Source of the DNA: Hyphomicrobium sp. ghe19
GTDB lineage: Bacteria; Pseudomonadota; Alphaproteobacteria; Rhizobiales; Hyphomicrobiaceae
DNA length: 64,000 bases
NCBI RefSeq assembly: GCF_902712875.1
Contig: NZ_LR743509.1
Coordinates: 1,054,001-1,118,000, forward strand
Direction: 5' to 3'
A program made the position numbers and the translations under genes. The notes below the pieces were generated by a model. It was not told where the DNA came from and searched no databases. It saw only the letters and a list, made by a program, of their open reading frames with translations. This document shows, one piece after another, positions 15,838-24,793 of the stretch (position 1 is the stretch's first letter; every line of letters begins with the position of its first letter).

Positions 15838-17679
15838 ATGACGTACCTCCTGTTGCAGACATTCCTGCTTTTGCTCGCGTCGTATTTTGCGGGGGCGTTC
15901 GTTGCTTGCCTTGTGAAGAGGGTGGCCCTCGGCTCGTCTGCAGATCTGCCCGAAGGTGTCTTGGCGCCGGTGCAGCTCGAGGTGCCTGTTCGTCCGCCGG
16001 TGATGTCGCCATCGCCGCCGCCCGTTCGTGGCCGCGTGGCGCCTCGGATGCCGCAGCCTGTGGTCGCGCCGCGGGCGATCGATCCCGTGCAGCCTAAGAT
16101 CGACGTCTTGCGGCGGCCGGAGCCGCGGCCCGCTCCGAAGGTGCTCGACCCTTCGCGTTTCTTGCGGGCGCTGATCGGGCCGGATGCCAACGAAGGTGTT
16201 CCCCGGCGCGCAATCGTCGAATTGCGTCCCTCGGTGTTGAAGCCCGTAACGGGGATTTATCAGCCGAAGCCGCCGGAGCCTGTGGCGCCGCCTGAACTCG
16301 AGCCGGAAGTTCCGGAGGTGATCGCGGACGCAGCGCCGCCTTCGCTGCCTGAACCGGAACCTGAGCCTGTCACGAAAACGGAACGGCCCGGCGGTCTTGC
16401 CGCGAGATTGCGTGACGCGACGACTGCTGCTGCTGCCGGCGCTGTGGCCGCCGCGAAGGCTGCAGCGGCTGCTTCCGTCATGATGCCGGGCGCGTTCTCT
16501 CGAAAGAACGTCGAGCAGGAGAAGACGGAAGCGCCGGCAGAGGCCGCGGCCGAGCCTGCGGAAGTGGCAATGGACGATGTGCCGCTCGAATCGCCGATTC
16601 TCGGATATTCCGATGCGCCGGTGTCGAAAGCGGAGACGCCAGCCGCGATCAAGCCCGAGTTGCAACCGGAGCCGGAACCGGAGCCGGAACGAGTGCCAGA
16701 GCCGGCACCCGCACCCGCGCCTAAAATCGTCGCTCCGCCGGTCTCGAAGGCCGTCGAGGGTGGGGACGACTTTCAGCGTATTCGCGCGATCGACAGCGAC
16801 ATCGAACAGAGGCTGAAGGCAGCAGGCGTCAACTATTTCGAAGACATGGCGGCGTGGACTCAGGCCGACGTCAAACGGTATGGGCAAGACCTGCAAATTC
16901 CCGGCCGGATCGATCGCGAGCAATGGGTCGAGCAGGCGCAAATTCTCGCCAAGGGCGGGGAGACGTATTATTCGCGCAACCGTTTGGCGGCGCTCAAGTC
17001 GAGTGCTGCGGCTACCGCACCCAAGTCCACCTCGGATAACGATCGCGGGCAAAAGGCCGAGGCGGATGGCGGCAACCCGGCGTCGCCGCCGAGCCGGCAA
17101 GAGCGGACGGATTTGTCAGGTGTGGCTGCTGCGAGCCAGGGGCGGTCGGTCGCGGAAATGGCCGCTGCTGCTGCTGCCGCAATCGCCGCTGCGTCCGCCA
17201 GCGTGACGCGCGGCTTGAAGCCCATCGAGCCGATTTCGCCGCTCTCCAAGGTCGATCCGAAGATCTCGATCCCGGCGAGGATCACGGATGCGATCAGGGA
17301 GAGGAACGGCGCCGCAGCGCCGGCTCCGGTCGTCAAAACAGAGCCCAAAGCCGAAGCTGACGCCGACGCCGACGCCGAGGCTGAAGAAAGCGCACAGCCA
17401 CAGAGCGACGCCGATGGATCGCACGATGATCTCAAGCGCATCCGTGGCATCGGCGTCTTGATCGAGAAGCGGCTGAACGCCTTAGGCGTCGGCACTTACG
17501 ACCAGATCGCCAACTGGACGAGCGGCGACATCGATCGCATCAGCCGAAGCCTCGAATTCAAGGGCCGGATCGAACGCGAGAACTGGGTCGAGCAGGCGCG
17601 CATCCTGGCGAGCGGCGGTCAGACCGAATTTTCGCGGCGCGTCGACAGGGGCGAGGTCGATACCAGCCGCGAGACGTGA
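15838..17679 (+). CDS. Membrane-anchored protein with two helix-hairpin-helix-like repeats
   Basis: A 613-residue protein with one N-terminal membrane helix (residues about 3-26), then a long Pro/Glu/Ala-rich segment. Two copies of an about 75-residue domain lie near 309-384 and 530-610. The second reads LKRIRGIGVLIEKRLNALGV, then YDQIANWTSGDIDRI, GRIERENWVEQARIL and GGQTEFSRR. This resembles the helix-hairpin-helix-type domain found in proteins annotated as complex-I 41-kDa-like or DUF4332-like. The ATG has GGTAGG just upstream. The 3' end overlaps the convergent hydrolase gene by 61 bases. Function unknown; the operon context points to the envelope. Confidence 0.7.
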   Translation: MTYLLLQTFLLLLASYFAGAFVACLVKRVALGSSADLPEGVLAPVQLEVPVRPPVMSPSPPPVRGRVAPRMPQPVVAPRAIDPVQPKIDVLRRPEPRPAPKVLDPSRFLRALIGPDANEGVPRRAIVELRPSVLKPVTGIYQPKPPEPVAPPELEPEVPEVIADAAPPSLPEPEPEPVTKTERPGGLAARLRDATTAAAAGAVAAAKAAAAASVMMPGAFSRKNVEQEKTEAPAEAAAEPAEVAMDDVPLESPILGYSDAPVSKAETPAAIKPELQPEPEPEPERVPEPAPAPAPKIVAPPVSKAVEGGDDFQRIRAIDSDIEQRLKAAGVNYFEDMAAWTQADVKRYGQDLQIPGRIDREQWVEQAQILAKGGETYYSRNRLAALKSSAAATAPKSTSDNDRGQKAEADGGNPASPPSRQERTDLSGVAAASQGRSVAEMAAAAAAAIAAASASVTRGLKPIEPISPLSKVDPKISIPARITDAIRERNGAAAPAPVVKTEPKAEADADADAEAEESAQPQSDADGSHDDLKRIRGIGVLIEKRLNALGVGTYDQIANWTSGDIDRISRSLEFKGRIERENWVEQARILASGGQTEFSRRVDRGEVDTSRET

Positions 17680-18602
17680 CCAAAATCGCTGCGCGATAGC
17701 GTTCCATAACGCGCTCCGTCACGCGGTTCGTCCGTCTCGGCGAAAAACGATGCGATTGCCGATATTGTCGGCGCATCCCGCAATAGCGGCGCGTGGCCTT
17801 CATCGGGAACGGTGAGGGATTTGAGCCGGGGATGGCGCTGGCGCATTTCTTCGACCGTCTTTTCCGAGAGAAGGTCGGTATTCGCACCACGGATGACGAG
17901 CACCGGGACGCGCTTCATTGCTTCGAACTGCGGCCATAGCTCCGGTATCGGGCCGTCGAGAACGGATAAACAATTCGCCAATTTTGGATCGTATCCTCGC
18001 GCGGGCTTGCCCTTCCGTTCATTGAAGAGCTGGCGGGCGACGGCTTCGAAATCCTTATCCGTCATCTTGGGAAAGTCGTGGCGAAAGAGATCGCCGACGA
18101 TGCGCGTTGCGTCTTCCCAATTCTTCGCGAGCGGAACGCGGCCGACGTAGCCCGCTATGCGGGCCAAGCCTTCCGCATCGATGACGGGGCCGATGTCGTT
18201 CAACACGACCGCTCCGATCAACGACGGCTGGACGGCCGCCAACACCATGCTGACGAGGCCGCCTCGCGAGGTGCCGATGACGCCGACGTTATGCAGACCG
18301 AGCATCGTCAGGAAATCGATGACGTCCTGCGTCTCGATCGGCACGGCGTAGTTCTTCCAATTGGCGTCGTGGTCGGAAAGGCCGCGTCCGCGCGTGTCGA
18401 GCGTGAAGACGTCGCGAGGTATGGCGACTCGGCTCAAGGCGATGGCAACGTCATGAAAATCGCGGCTGTTGCGCGTCAAGCCAGCGAGGCAAAGCACGGG
18501 ACGCGCGCGCGATAGAGTTTGCGGCCGGTAATGCCGGCCATAGAGGCGCAGCCCGTCGCGGCAGGTGAAGTAGATTTCCTCGAATTCTTGTCCGGTCGCC
18601 AT
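17619..18602 (-). CDS. Alpha/beta hydrolase
   Basis: A 327-residue alpha/beta-hydrolase. It has PVLCLAGLTRNSRDF around the oxyanion hole, LDTRGRGLSDHD, the nucleophile elbow GTSRGGLVSM, an acidic residue in RGANTDLLSEKT and the catalytic histidine in VPDEGHAPLL. These features are typical of esterase, haloperoxidase or ring-cleavage hydrolase relatives; the substrate is unknown. It lies 30 bases downstream of the lytic transglycosylase gene on the same strand, so the two are probably cotranscribed. Its last 20 codons overlap the end of the convergent gene. Confidence 0.82.
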   Translation of the reverse strand: MATGQEFEEIYFTCRDGLRLYGRHYRPQTLSRARPVLCLAGLTRNSRDFHDVAIALSRVAIPRDVFTLDTRGRGLSDHDANWKNYAVPIETQDVIDFLTMLGLHNVGVIGTSRGGLVSMVLAAVQPSLIGAVVLNDIGPVIDAEGLARIAGYVGRVPLAKNWEDATRIVGDLFRHDFPKMTDKDFEAVARQLFNERKGKPARGYDPKLANCLSVLDGPIPELWPQFEAMKRVPVLVIRGANTDLLSEKTVEEMRQRHPRLKSLTVPDEGHAPLLRDAPTISAIASFFAETDEPRDGARYGTLSRSDFGHVSRLVSTSPLSTRRENSV

Positions 18603-18632
18603 TCGTGTGCCGTCGCCTTTGTCCTGAATGTT

Positions 18633-20840
18633 TCAACCGTCGTTGTTTTCAGCGACGCCTTGGGTGTCGCCCGGCATTTTCGTGTCGCCGCGATCGCGCA
18701 GGAGATCCTGCTTCAACCGAAGCGGATTTTTCATGCCGAGCCGGGCCCGGTAGATCTGGATGTTCGCCAAAACCTTCGTGACGTATTCCCGCGTCTCGGT
18801 GATCGGGATGCGTTCGATCCAGTCGATGGTATCGACGTTGGGATCGCGCGGGTCGCCGTTTTCCCGGATCCACTGCCGGGCTCGTCCGGGTCCGGCGTTG
18901 TAGCCTGCAAGGCCCAGCACATATGAGCCGCCAAAGTCATCCATGCGATCGGCGATATAGGCGGAGGCGATCATCACATTGTACGGGGGGTCCGAAAGGA
19001 GGCGAGGGATCGCACATTTGATCTTGTAGTCGCGGCATACGTGATGCGCCGTCGGCGTCATCACCTGCAAGAGCCCCTTGGCGCCTGCGCCCGAAACAGT
19101 TTGAAAATCGAATTCGGTTTCCTGGCGCGCGATGCCGAGCAGTAGCGGAAGCTCGGGCGGTGCCCGCAACGGCGCGTAACCCGGGAAGGGTTTCAGCGGA
19201 TACCCGTAGGTCAGCAGGTTTTGACCCTTGCCAATAGCAACCTTGGAAATGCGCAGCGACATCTGCGGATCGCCCAGAGCATCCGCGAGATAGGCCACCA
19301 TTGCGACTTCGGCTTCGGTGTTCGCCGAGTTGCGAAGGCCGGCCAGCAGCGTGCGGGTAACTTCCCGCTGGAGATTGGCCTTGCGCGCGATGACCAAGGC
19401 TCTTGCTGCGTCGGACGACAAGAGCTTTTGAATTTGATCGGCCGCCGGGTAGGCGGGCGGCGACACCTCGAGGCTCGAACGGTTCGGCTCGAGCATCTGC
19501 ATTGAGAGCAAGCCGTGGAAGGTATCCGGGTTCTTCGCGGCCACTCGGTACTGCTTCACTGCCTCCGGCTTATCGCCGCGAGCGTCGGCAACACGGCCGA
19601 GCCAATAGGCTGCCTTGGCGCGGCTCAAAGGACCGTCGGCTGCCGCCGCCATATCCTTGAAGTGCCGCTGAGCAACATCGGGCTTATTGAGATATCGGAA
19701 CGCGATCCACCCGGCCAAGAACGTCTGATCTTTGCGCGGATTGACCGATAGGGGGCCCGCCTCCTTGACGAGATTATAGGCGAGTTTGGCATTGCCGAGC
19801 TTTAGCGCGCCATAGGCAAGCTCGCGCCGTTCGGACCACCATTCGTCAAGCGCTGCTATTTTGTCCGGGTTGGGTGGAATGGCGAGGATGATTGCCGCAG
19901 CTTCCTCGGTTTTTCCGGCTTTCCGCAAAAGTTGCGCTTTATGAAAGGCGAGACCCGTGTCGTCGCGACTGCCGGGGGGAAGAGCATTCATCAGTGCCTG
20001 CGCATTCGACGACCGATTGAATACGGCAAGGCGCGCTGTGGCTCTTTTGCGCTCGCTCTCTGGCAGAAGCGGAATGAGGCGGTGGGCGAGAGCGACGCGG
20101 TCGGCGCGATTTCCCGCGTAGCGGACGTCGTCCGTCACCAGCCGGTCGAAACGCCATTTGTGATCGGCGGGCGACAGCAAACTGCCGAAGCGATCGAGAA
20201 AGCCGTTTTCCAATGACGGAGGAATGCTCATATCGCGCCATGCCTGCGCGGCTAGTTTTCGGGCTTCTTCCGTTTTACCGTCGGCGAGATTGGCCGAGGC
20301 TAAGGCCGCATATCCCGCGCCGGTCTGGGGCATGCCATTTTGGTAGTAGCTCTTGATGTTCGCCGCGCTGCCGCCGTGCTTGAACAGCGCTTCTTCGAAG
20401 CGCTGGGTCAGTGTTGGCCGGTCTGGCCAATCCGGATTGTCCTTTAAGAACTTCCGATAGTCCTGGGGTTCGCCGAGGCCGGACCGCAAGCGCATCCAAT
20501 CAGCGAGCTTGCGGACTACAGGGTCGTTAATTTTTTCTTTCGCTTCTGCAAAGCGGCCGCCGTCGTTAGCGCGCACCGCGGCTAGCGCCTGGCGGAGGGC
20601 TTCGACGTCTCCCGAATCAGGGGAGATCGATAAAAGTGGCGCGAGGGCCGCGTCGAATTTCCGGAGCTGGTCCTTTTCGGCCGGCAGGAGCTGCGGGGGA
20701 GGCACGGGTTTCAGCGCCGATTCGGCTCCGGCGGACGCGCTCGCGAGGGCAAACCCAAGGATCGCGAAGGCCGTCGCGAATTTCGGCAGAGCGCGCGAAA
20801 GCGAGCCGATTAGTATTGTATGATTGGGGGTTAGGTGCAT
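18633..20840 (-). CDS. slt: Soluble lytic murein transglycosylase (Slt family)
   Basis: A 735-residue periplasmic peptidoglycan lyase. An N-terminal signal peptide (hydrophobic FAILGFALASASAGAES) is followed by a long alpha-superhelical repeat region. The C-terminal SLT domain has the catalytic glutamate in ARQETEFDFQ, then SGAGAKGLLQVMTPTA and GLAGYNAGPGRARQW. It cleaves glycan strands to give 1,6-anhydro-muropeptides. ATG 20840 is chosen because AAGGA stands just upstream and the signal peptide begins there; the frame stays open to 21098 without a signal. It is divergent from dapA, an arrangement known from related alphaproteobacteria. Confidence 0.88.
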   Translation of the reverse strand: MHLTPNHTILIGSLSRALPKFATAFAILGFALASASAGAESALKPVPPPQLLPAEKDQLRKFDAALAPLLSISPDSGDVEALRQALAAVRANDGGRFAEAKEKINDPVVRKLADWMRLRSGLGEPQDYRKFLKDNPDWPDRPTLTQRFEEALFKHGGSAANIKSYYQNGMPQTGAGYAALASANLADGKTEEARKLAAQAWRDMSIPPSLENGFLDRFGSLLSPADHKWRFDRLVTDDVRYAGNRADRVALAHRLIPLLPESERKRATARLAVFNRSSNAQALMNALPPGSRDDTGLAFHKAQLLRKAGKTEEAAAIILAIPPNPDKIAALDEWWSERRELAYGALKLGNAKLAYNLVKEAGPLSVNPRKDQTFLAGWIAFRYLNKPDVAQRHFKDMAAAADGPLSRAKAAYWLGRVADARGDKPEAVKQYRVAAKNPDTFHGLLSMQMLEPNRSSLEVSPPAYPAADQIQKLLSSDAARALVIARKANLQREVTRTLLAGLRNSANTEAEVAMVAYLADALGDPQMSLRISKVAIGKGQNLLTYGYPLKPFPGYAPLRAPPELPLLLGIARQETEFDFQTVSGAGAKGLLQVMTPTAHHVCRDYKIKCAIPRLLSDPPYNVMIASAYIADRMDDFGGSYVLGLAGYNAGPGRARQWIRENGDPRDPNVDTIDWIERIPITETREYVTKVLANIQIYRARLGMKNPLRLKQDLLRDRGDTKMPGDTQGVAENNDG

Positions 20841-21123
20841 CGCTTCCTTTAGGATGGAACGCCCCACCCGGCCGATCTTGCGGCGGGCTTTCCGAGCGCC
20901 TAATGTCGCGCCGCTTGCCTCATCAGCAACGTTAGACCGTATTAAGCGGAGACATGGCGATTGAAGCAAGCGGTTCAATCCGTACGAGGTGGCACGCGCG
21001 TGCGGCGAGAGAGTGACCCATGGCCATAACGGCATGAGTCTTTCCACGTAGATTTTCCCGAGCAAGGCCAAGGCGCAGCATCGAGCGGTGTTCGTCACGG
21101 TCTTTTCAAGTTAAGGCGACGGC

Positions 21124-22014
21124 ATGTTCAAAGGTTCAATTACGGCACTCATTACGCCTTTTCGTAACGGGAAGGTGGACGAAGCTGCGTTTACGCGGTT
21201 CATCGATTGGCAGATCAGCGAGGGTACGCACGGTCTCGTGCCTGTCGGAACGACAGGTGAAAGCCCAACGCTCGATCACGATGAACATAAGCGCGTCATA
21301 GAGCTCGCCGTCGAAGCCGCGAAGAAGCGCGTTCCCGTAATTGCCGGTACGGGTTCCAACTCGACCGATGAGGCTGTCGAGCTTTCGCAATATGCCGAGG
21401 AAGTTGGAGCGGACGGCGTGCTCATCGTTACGCCTTACTACAACAAGCCGAGCCAGGAAGGCCTCTATCAGCACTTCAAGGCGATCAACGACGCTATCAA
21501 TATACCGATCGTCATCTACAACATTCCGAGCCGGTCGGTCGTCGACATGTCGGTCGCAACCATGGCGCGTTGTTTCGAGTTGAAGAATGTCGTCGGCGTC
21601 AAGGATGCGACGGCGAACCTCGCCCGCCCGTCGCAGACGCGTGCTGCACTGGGAACCGAGTTTTGCCAGCTCTCGGGCGAAGACGCGACGGCGCTCGCCT
21701 TCATGGCGCATGGCGGTCATGGCTGCATTTCGGTTGCCTCGAACGTTGCGCCGCGGCTCTGCGCCGAGTTTCAAAATGCGTGCATGGCCGGAGACTTCAA
21801 GAAAGCGCTGGCGCTGCAGGACCGGTTGATGCCGCTGCATGAAGTTCTCTTCATCGAGACGAACCCGGCGCCCGTAAAGTATGCCGTTTCGCGGCTGGGA
21901 TTCGGGACGCCGGATATGCGCCTCCCCATGGTTCCTGTCTCCGAGGCGAGCCGCCGGGCGATAGACGCAGTCCTGCTGCGCCTCGATCTCCTCGACGCAA
22001 AAGCCGCCGAGTGA
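21124..22014 (+). CDS. dapA: 4-hydroxy-tetrahydrodipicolinate synthase
   Basis: A 296-residue enzyme that condenses pyruvate with aspartate semialdehyde in lysine and meso-diaminopimelate synthesis. It shows the pyruvate-binding GTTGES motif, the catalytic-triad tyrosine region VIYNIPSRS, the Schiff-base lysine in VVGVKDAT and the substrate-binding CISVASN. Length and start match the family. It leads an apparent operon with smpB (23-base gap) and the peroxiredoxin-like gene. Confidence 0.96.
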   Translation: MFKGSITALITPFRNGKVDEAAFTRFIDWQISEGTHGLVPVGTTGESPTLDHDEHKRVIELAVEAAKKRVPVIAGTGSNSTDEAVELSQYAEEVGADGVLIVTPYYNKPSQEGLYQHFKAINDAINIPIVIYNIPSRSVVDMSVATMARCFELKNVVGVKDATANLARPSQTRAALGTEFCQLSGEDATALAFMAHGGHGCISVASNVAPRLCAEFQNACMAGDFKKALALQDRLMPLHEVLFIETNPAPVKYAVSRLGFGTPDMRLPMVPVSEASRRAIDAVLLRLDLLDAKAAE

Positions 22015-22037
22015 CGGCTGCCGGAAAGAATTGATCG

Positions 22038-22511
22038 ATGGCTTCGAAACGCGACGACGGCACCACGCTGGTCGCCGAGAACCGCAAGGCGCGGCACGAG
22101 TATTTCATTACCGATAGCTGGGAAGCGGGCATCCAGCTTCTAGGGTCGGAAGTGAAATCTCTTCGCCGTGGTCAGTCGAATATCGCGGAGAGCTACGCGT
22201 CGGTTGAGGATGGCGGAGTATGGCTGATCAACAGCTACATTGCCGAATATCCGGGAGCCGCGCTTTTCCCGCATGAGCCGCGCCGCAAACGGCGTCTTCT
22301 CATGCATGCGACCGAGATTCACAAAATCGGCATTGCGATCGAACGAAAAGGAATGACGCTCGTTCCGCTCGAACTTTATTTCAACGAGAAGGGCCGGGCG
22401 AAGGTCAAGATCGGTTTGGCGGAAGGCAAGAACCACGCGGACAAGCGTCAGGATGCGGCCAAGCGCGATTGGAATCGTCAGAAGGCACGCCTGATGCGAG
22501 AAAAGGGCTGA
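22038..22511 (+). CDS. smpB: SsrA-binding protein SmpB
   Basis: A 157-residue tmRNA-binding protein for trans-translation and ribosome rescue. It shows family landmarks: ENRKARHEYFI, LGSEVKSLRRGQSNIAESYA, PHEPRRKRRLLMH and the basic C-terminal tail ending in DWNRQKARLMREKG. The gene follows dapA closely. No tmRNA gene was found in this window. Confidence 0.96.
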   Translation: MASKRDDGTTLVAENRKARHEYFITDSWEAGIQLLGSEVKSLRRGQSNIAESYASVEDGGVWLINSYIAEYPGAALFPHEPRRKRRLLMHATEIHKIGIAIERKGMTLVPLELYFNEKGRAKVKIGLAEGKNHADKRQDAAKRDWNRQKARLMREKG

Positions 22512-22529
22512 AGTCGATGGATCAACAGC

Positions 22530-23087
22530 GTGCCGCCAGTTGAAACTCCGAATTTTCCGTTTCCTGAGGACGACGGGGCCGCAAAGCACCTGATCGCGGG
22601 GACGCGACTTCCCGATGTCGCGCTCACGGCGACGCGAGGGGCGAGCGTCAATCTCGCCCGATATCAGGAGCGAGCCGTCGTTTTCGTTTATCCGATGACG
22701 GGGACGCCGGGTGTCGCCAACCCGCCGGATTGGGACATCATTCCGGGAGCGCACGGATCGACGCCGGAGGCCGAAGGTTTTCGCGATGCTCATGAGGAGT
22801 TCGAACTTCTCGGCTACGAGATCTTTGGGCTCAGCAGTCAATCGCCTGAGGGCCAGCAGGCTTTTGCGATGCGGGCCGGTATCCCGTATCTTCTGCTCAG
22901 CGACGAGACGTTGGCGTTCGCCGATGCGCTGAAGCTGCCGCGCTTCGAGACGGGCGGAGCGACGTATCTCAAACGTCTGACGATGATCATTCGCAACGGA
23001 GTGATCTATCGCGTCATCTATCCGGTGCAAGCGCCCGCAACGCACGCGCAGGAATTGCTGGCATCACTCAGGCCAGCTCGCGCCTGA
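22530..23087 (+). CDS. Peroxiredoxin-fold protein lacking all cysteines
   Basis: A 185-residue thioredoxin-fold protein of the AhpC/TSA type: AVVFVYPMTGTPGV, IPGAHGSTPEAEGFRDAHEEF, YEIFGLSSQSPEGQQAFA and YLLLSDETLAFADALKLP. In active relatives the loop after IPGA reads G-C-T-P with a second cysteine shortly after. Here the peroxidatic cysteine is serine and the whole protein has no cysteine. It therefore cannot work by the usual thiol chemistry and may be a structural or binding derivative. It starts with GTG 18 bases after smpB. Its 3' end overlaps the convergent glycosylase gene by 20 bases. Confidence 0.75.
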   Translation: MPPVETPNFPFPEDDGAAKHLIAGTRLPDVALTATRGASVNLARYQERAVVFVYPMTGTPGVANPPDWDIIPGAHGSTPEAEGFRDAHEEFELLGYEIFGLSSQSPEGQQAFAMRAGIPYLLLSDETLAFADALKLPRFETGGATYLKRLTMIIRNGVIYRVIYPVQAPATHAQELLASLRPARA

Positions 23088-23730
23088 TCTCCGCAAAAAC
23101 CGATCGGAACATCTCGGTCGTCAGACGGCGCGTGTTCGTATTGTAGCGCGAGCAATGGAAGCTGTCGTAGAGGACGCAATCGGGGCTCAGCTCGTGGCGC
23201 GCTCCGTGGGCAAACGGGTGGAGCGTCTTTCGTTTCGCAAGCGTTGTCAGCGTTTGATCGTGGGCTATACGACCGAGAGCCAGGATCACTTTCAATTTCG
23301 GTAAATTTGCCAAGCGAGCCTCGAAGAAGGGGCGGCAATTGGTGATTTCACTCGGCTCCGGCTTGTTCTGTGGCGGCACGCAGCGCACCGCATTCGTTAT
23401 CATGCAGTCGATCAGCTTCAGCCCGTCGTCGGGGCGAGCATCGTACTTGCCCTTGGCGAAGCCGAATTCGAGCAGCGTTTGATAGAGGAGATCGCCGGCG
23501 TAATCGCCGGTGAATGGTCGTCCCGTGCGGTTGGCGCCGTTTCGTCCGGGCGCCAGGCCGACGATCAGCAAACGGGCATGGGGAGTGCCAAAGGACGGCA
23601 CCGCTCCGTTGAACCACTTAGGTTCCTGGATCTCGTTTTCTTTGCGGTAGGCGACGAGCCGCGGGCAGCGCGTGCACTTTGGAGGAGGCTCGGGCCCAAA
23701 GACTATCTTGCCCATTGCCCCGGCCGCCAT
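23068..23730 (-). CDS. Family 5 uracil-DNA glycosylase (UDGb type)
   Basis: A 220-residue DNA repair enzyme that removes uracil and related deaminated bases. It has the family-5 signature GLAPGRNGANRTGRPFTGD and the late motif FHCSRYNTNTRRLT. Cysteines consistent with a [4Fe-4S] cluster occur at CTRC near the N-terminus, in DCMITNAVRC, and later in the chain. In the last motif the usual His-Pro-Ser is His-Cys-Ser. A second possible start (ATG 23715) would shorten the protein by five residues. Confidence 0.85.
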   Translation of the reverse strand: MAAGAMGKIVFGPEPPPKCTRCPRLVAYRKENEIQEPKWFNGAVPSFGTPHARLLIVGLAPGRNGANRTGRPFTGDYAGDLLYQTLLEFGFAKGKYDARPDDGLKLIDCMITNAVRCVPPQNKPEPSEITNCRPFFEARLANLPKLKVILALGRIAHDQTLTTLAKRKTLHPFAHGARHELSPDCVLYDSFHCSRYNTNTRRLTTEMFRSVFAEIRRELA

Positions 23731-23760
23731 GCGTCGATGCTCGTGTGGAAGAAAAAGTTC

Positions 23761-24402
23761 TTAGACTTCTTCTTCCGCGAGGTCATCGTCTCCGAGGTAG
23801 TTGGAGTCGCGCGCAGGAGAAAGCGGAGCGCGAGCCGTATATTGGCGTGGCGAACGACCGGCGGGTCCGCCGCTCTGGGAGCGCCCAACCTGGTCTTCAA
23901 GATCGGCCAAGTCGACGAACTGGTCAGCTTGACGGCGCAACTCATCGGCAACCATCGGCGGCTGCGTTTGAAGGGTCGAGACGACGCTTACGCGCTTGCC
24001 CTTTTGCTGCAGCGCTGCGACGAGGCTGCGGAAATCGCCGTCGCCCGAGAAAATAACGATGTGATCAAGGTTATCGGACAGACGCATGGCATCGACAGCC
24101 AGCTCGATATCCATGTTGCCTTTGATCTTCCGACGGCCGGTGGCGTCGGTGAATTCCTTCGTCGGCTTTGTCACCATCGAAAAGCCGTTGTAGTCCAACC
24201 AATCGATCAGCGGACGGATCGATGAATATTCCTGCTCTTCGGCGAGGGCCGTATAATAGAGGGCCCGTACGAGCTGGCCCTTCTGCCGGAAAAGTCCGAG
24301 GAGGCGCTTGTAGTCAATGTCGAAGCCTAAAGACTTGGCGGTCGCATAGAGGTTCGCGCCGTCGATGAAGAGGGCAACTCGTTCGGTCGGATAAAAATGC
24401 AT
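23761..24402 (-). CDS. NYN domain (LabA/DUF88-like) protein
   Basis: A 213-residue PIN-like NYN-domain protein, a probable RNase. Conserved acidic residues appear in VALFIDGANLYATAK, KGNMDIELAVDAM and IVIFSGDGDFRSLV, followed by GKRVSVVS. The C-terminal 50 residues are low-complexity and acidic. It faces away from rpoZ across a 391-base gap. NYN proteins act in RNA processing or turnover; the target here is unknown. Confidence 0.85.
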   Translation of the reverse strand: MHFYPTERVALFIDGANLYATAKSLGFDIDYKRLLGLFRQKGQLVRALYYTALAEEQEYSSIRPLIDWLDYNGFSMVTKPTKEFTDATGRRKIKGNMDIELAVDAMRLSDNLDHIVIFSGDGDFRSLVAALQQKGKRVSVVSTLQTQPPMVADELRRQADQFVDLADLEDQVGRSQSGGPAGRSPRQYTARAPLSPARDSNYLGDDDLAEEEV

Positions 24403-24793
24403 TTCTTGTTTCCTAAAAGCGGAACGGTGCGAACTAAACAGTGTCCAGTAATCTCGCTGGAAGGGGCTTCAACAGCCCGATTCTCTAATCGGCTACAAGG
24501 ACTTAGGCAATTACGGCAGGTTCAGGCATCTACGGTGTAGAACTCTGCTTTCCTAACGGTTACCAGATGTGAATGCCAGTCAACAATTGTGACAATTAGT
24601 CTATTTAAACCCGATCGAGTTGGAATACTACCGGGTGAGCAATTTTGCTTTTGCTTCTCCCGTGTACTACTTGCTTAATCCACAATTTCGTGGCAAAGAG
24701 GCATCAGCGTGGCGCTGGAAGGCGGTCCGATCGGCTGTTTGCGCCCTATAATGCCCTACAACGTGCCAGTTTTACCAAGGGAAGGTTCTGCCC
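24403..24793. other. 391-base, relatively AT-rich intergenic region between the NYN gene and rpoZ
   Basis: It must contain the divergent promoters of the NYN gene and the rpoZ operon. A TATAAT hexamer lies at 24747-24752, about 40 bases before rpoZ, but no good -35 accompanies it. No tmRNA, tRNA or terminator was recognised, and open frames across it look non-coding. Confidence 0.55.

Noticed and set aside
15643..17100. 485-codon minus-strand frame opposite the HHH-repeat protein
   Set aside because: It is extremely Arg-rich and arises from the repetitive Pro/Glu/Ala codons of the plus-strand gene.
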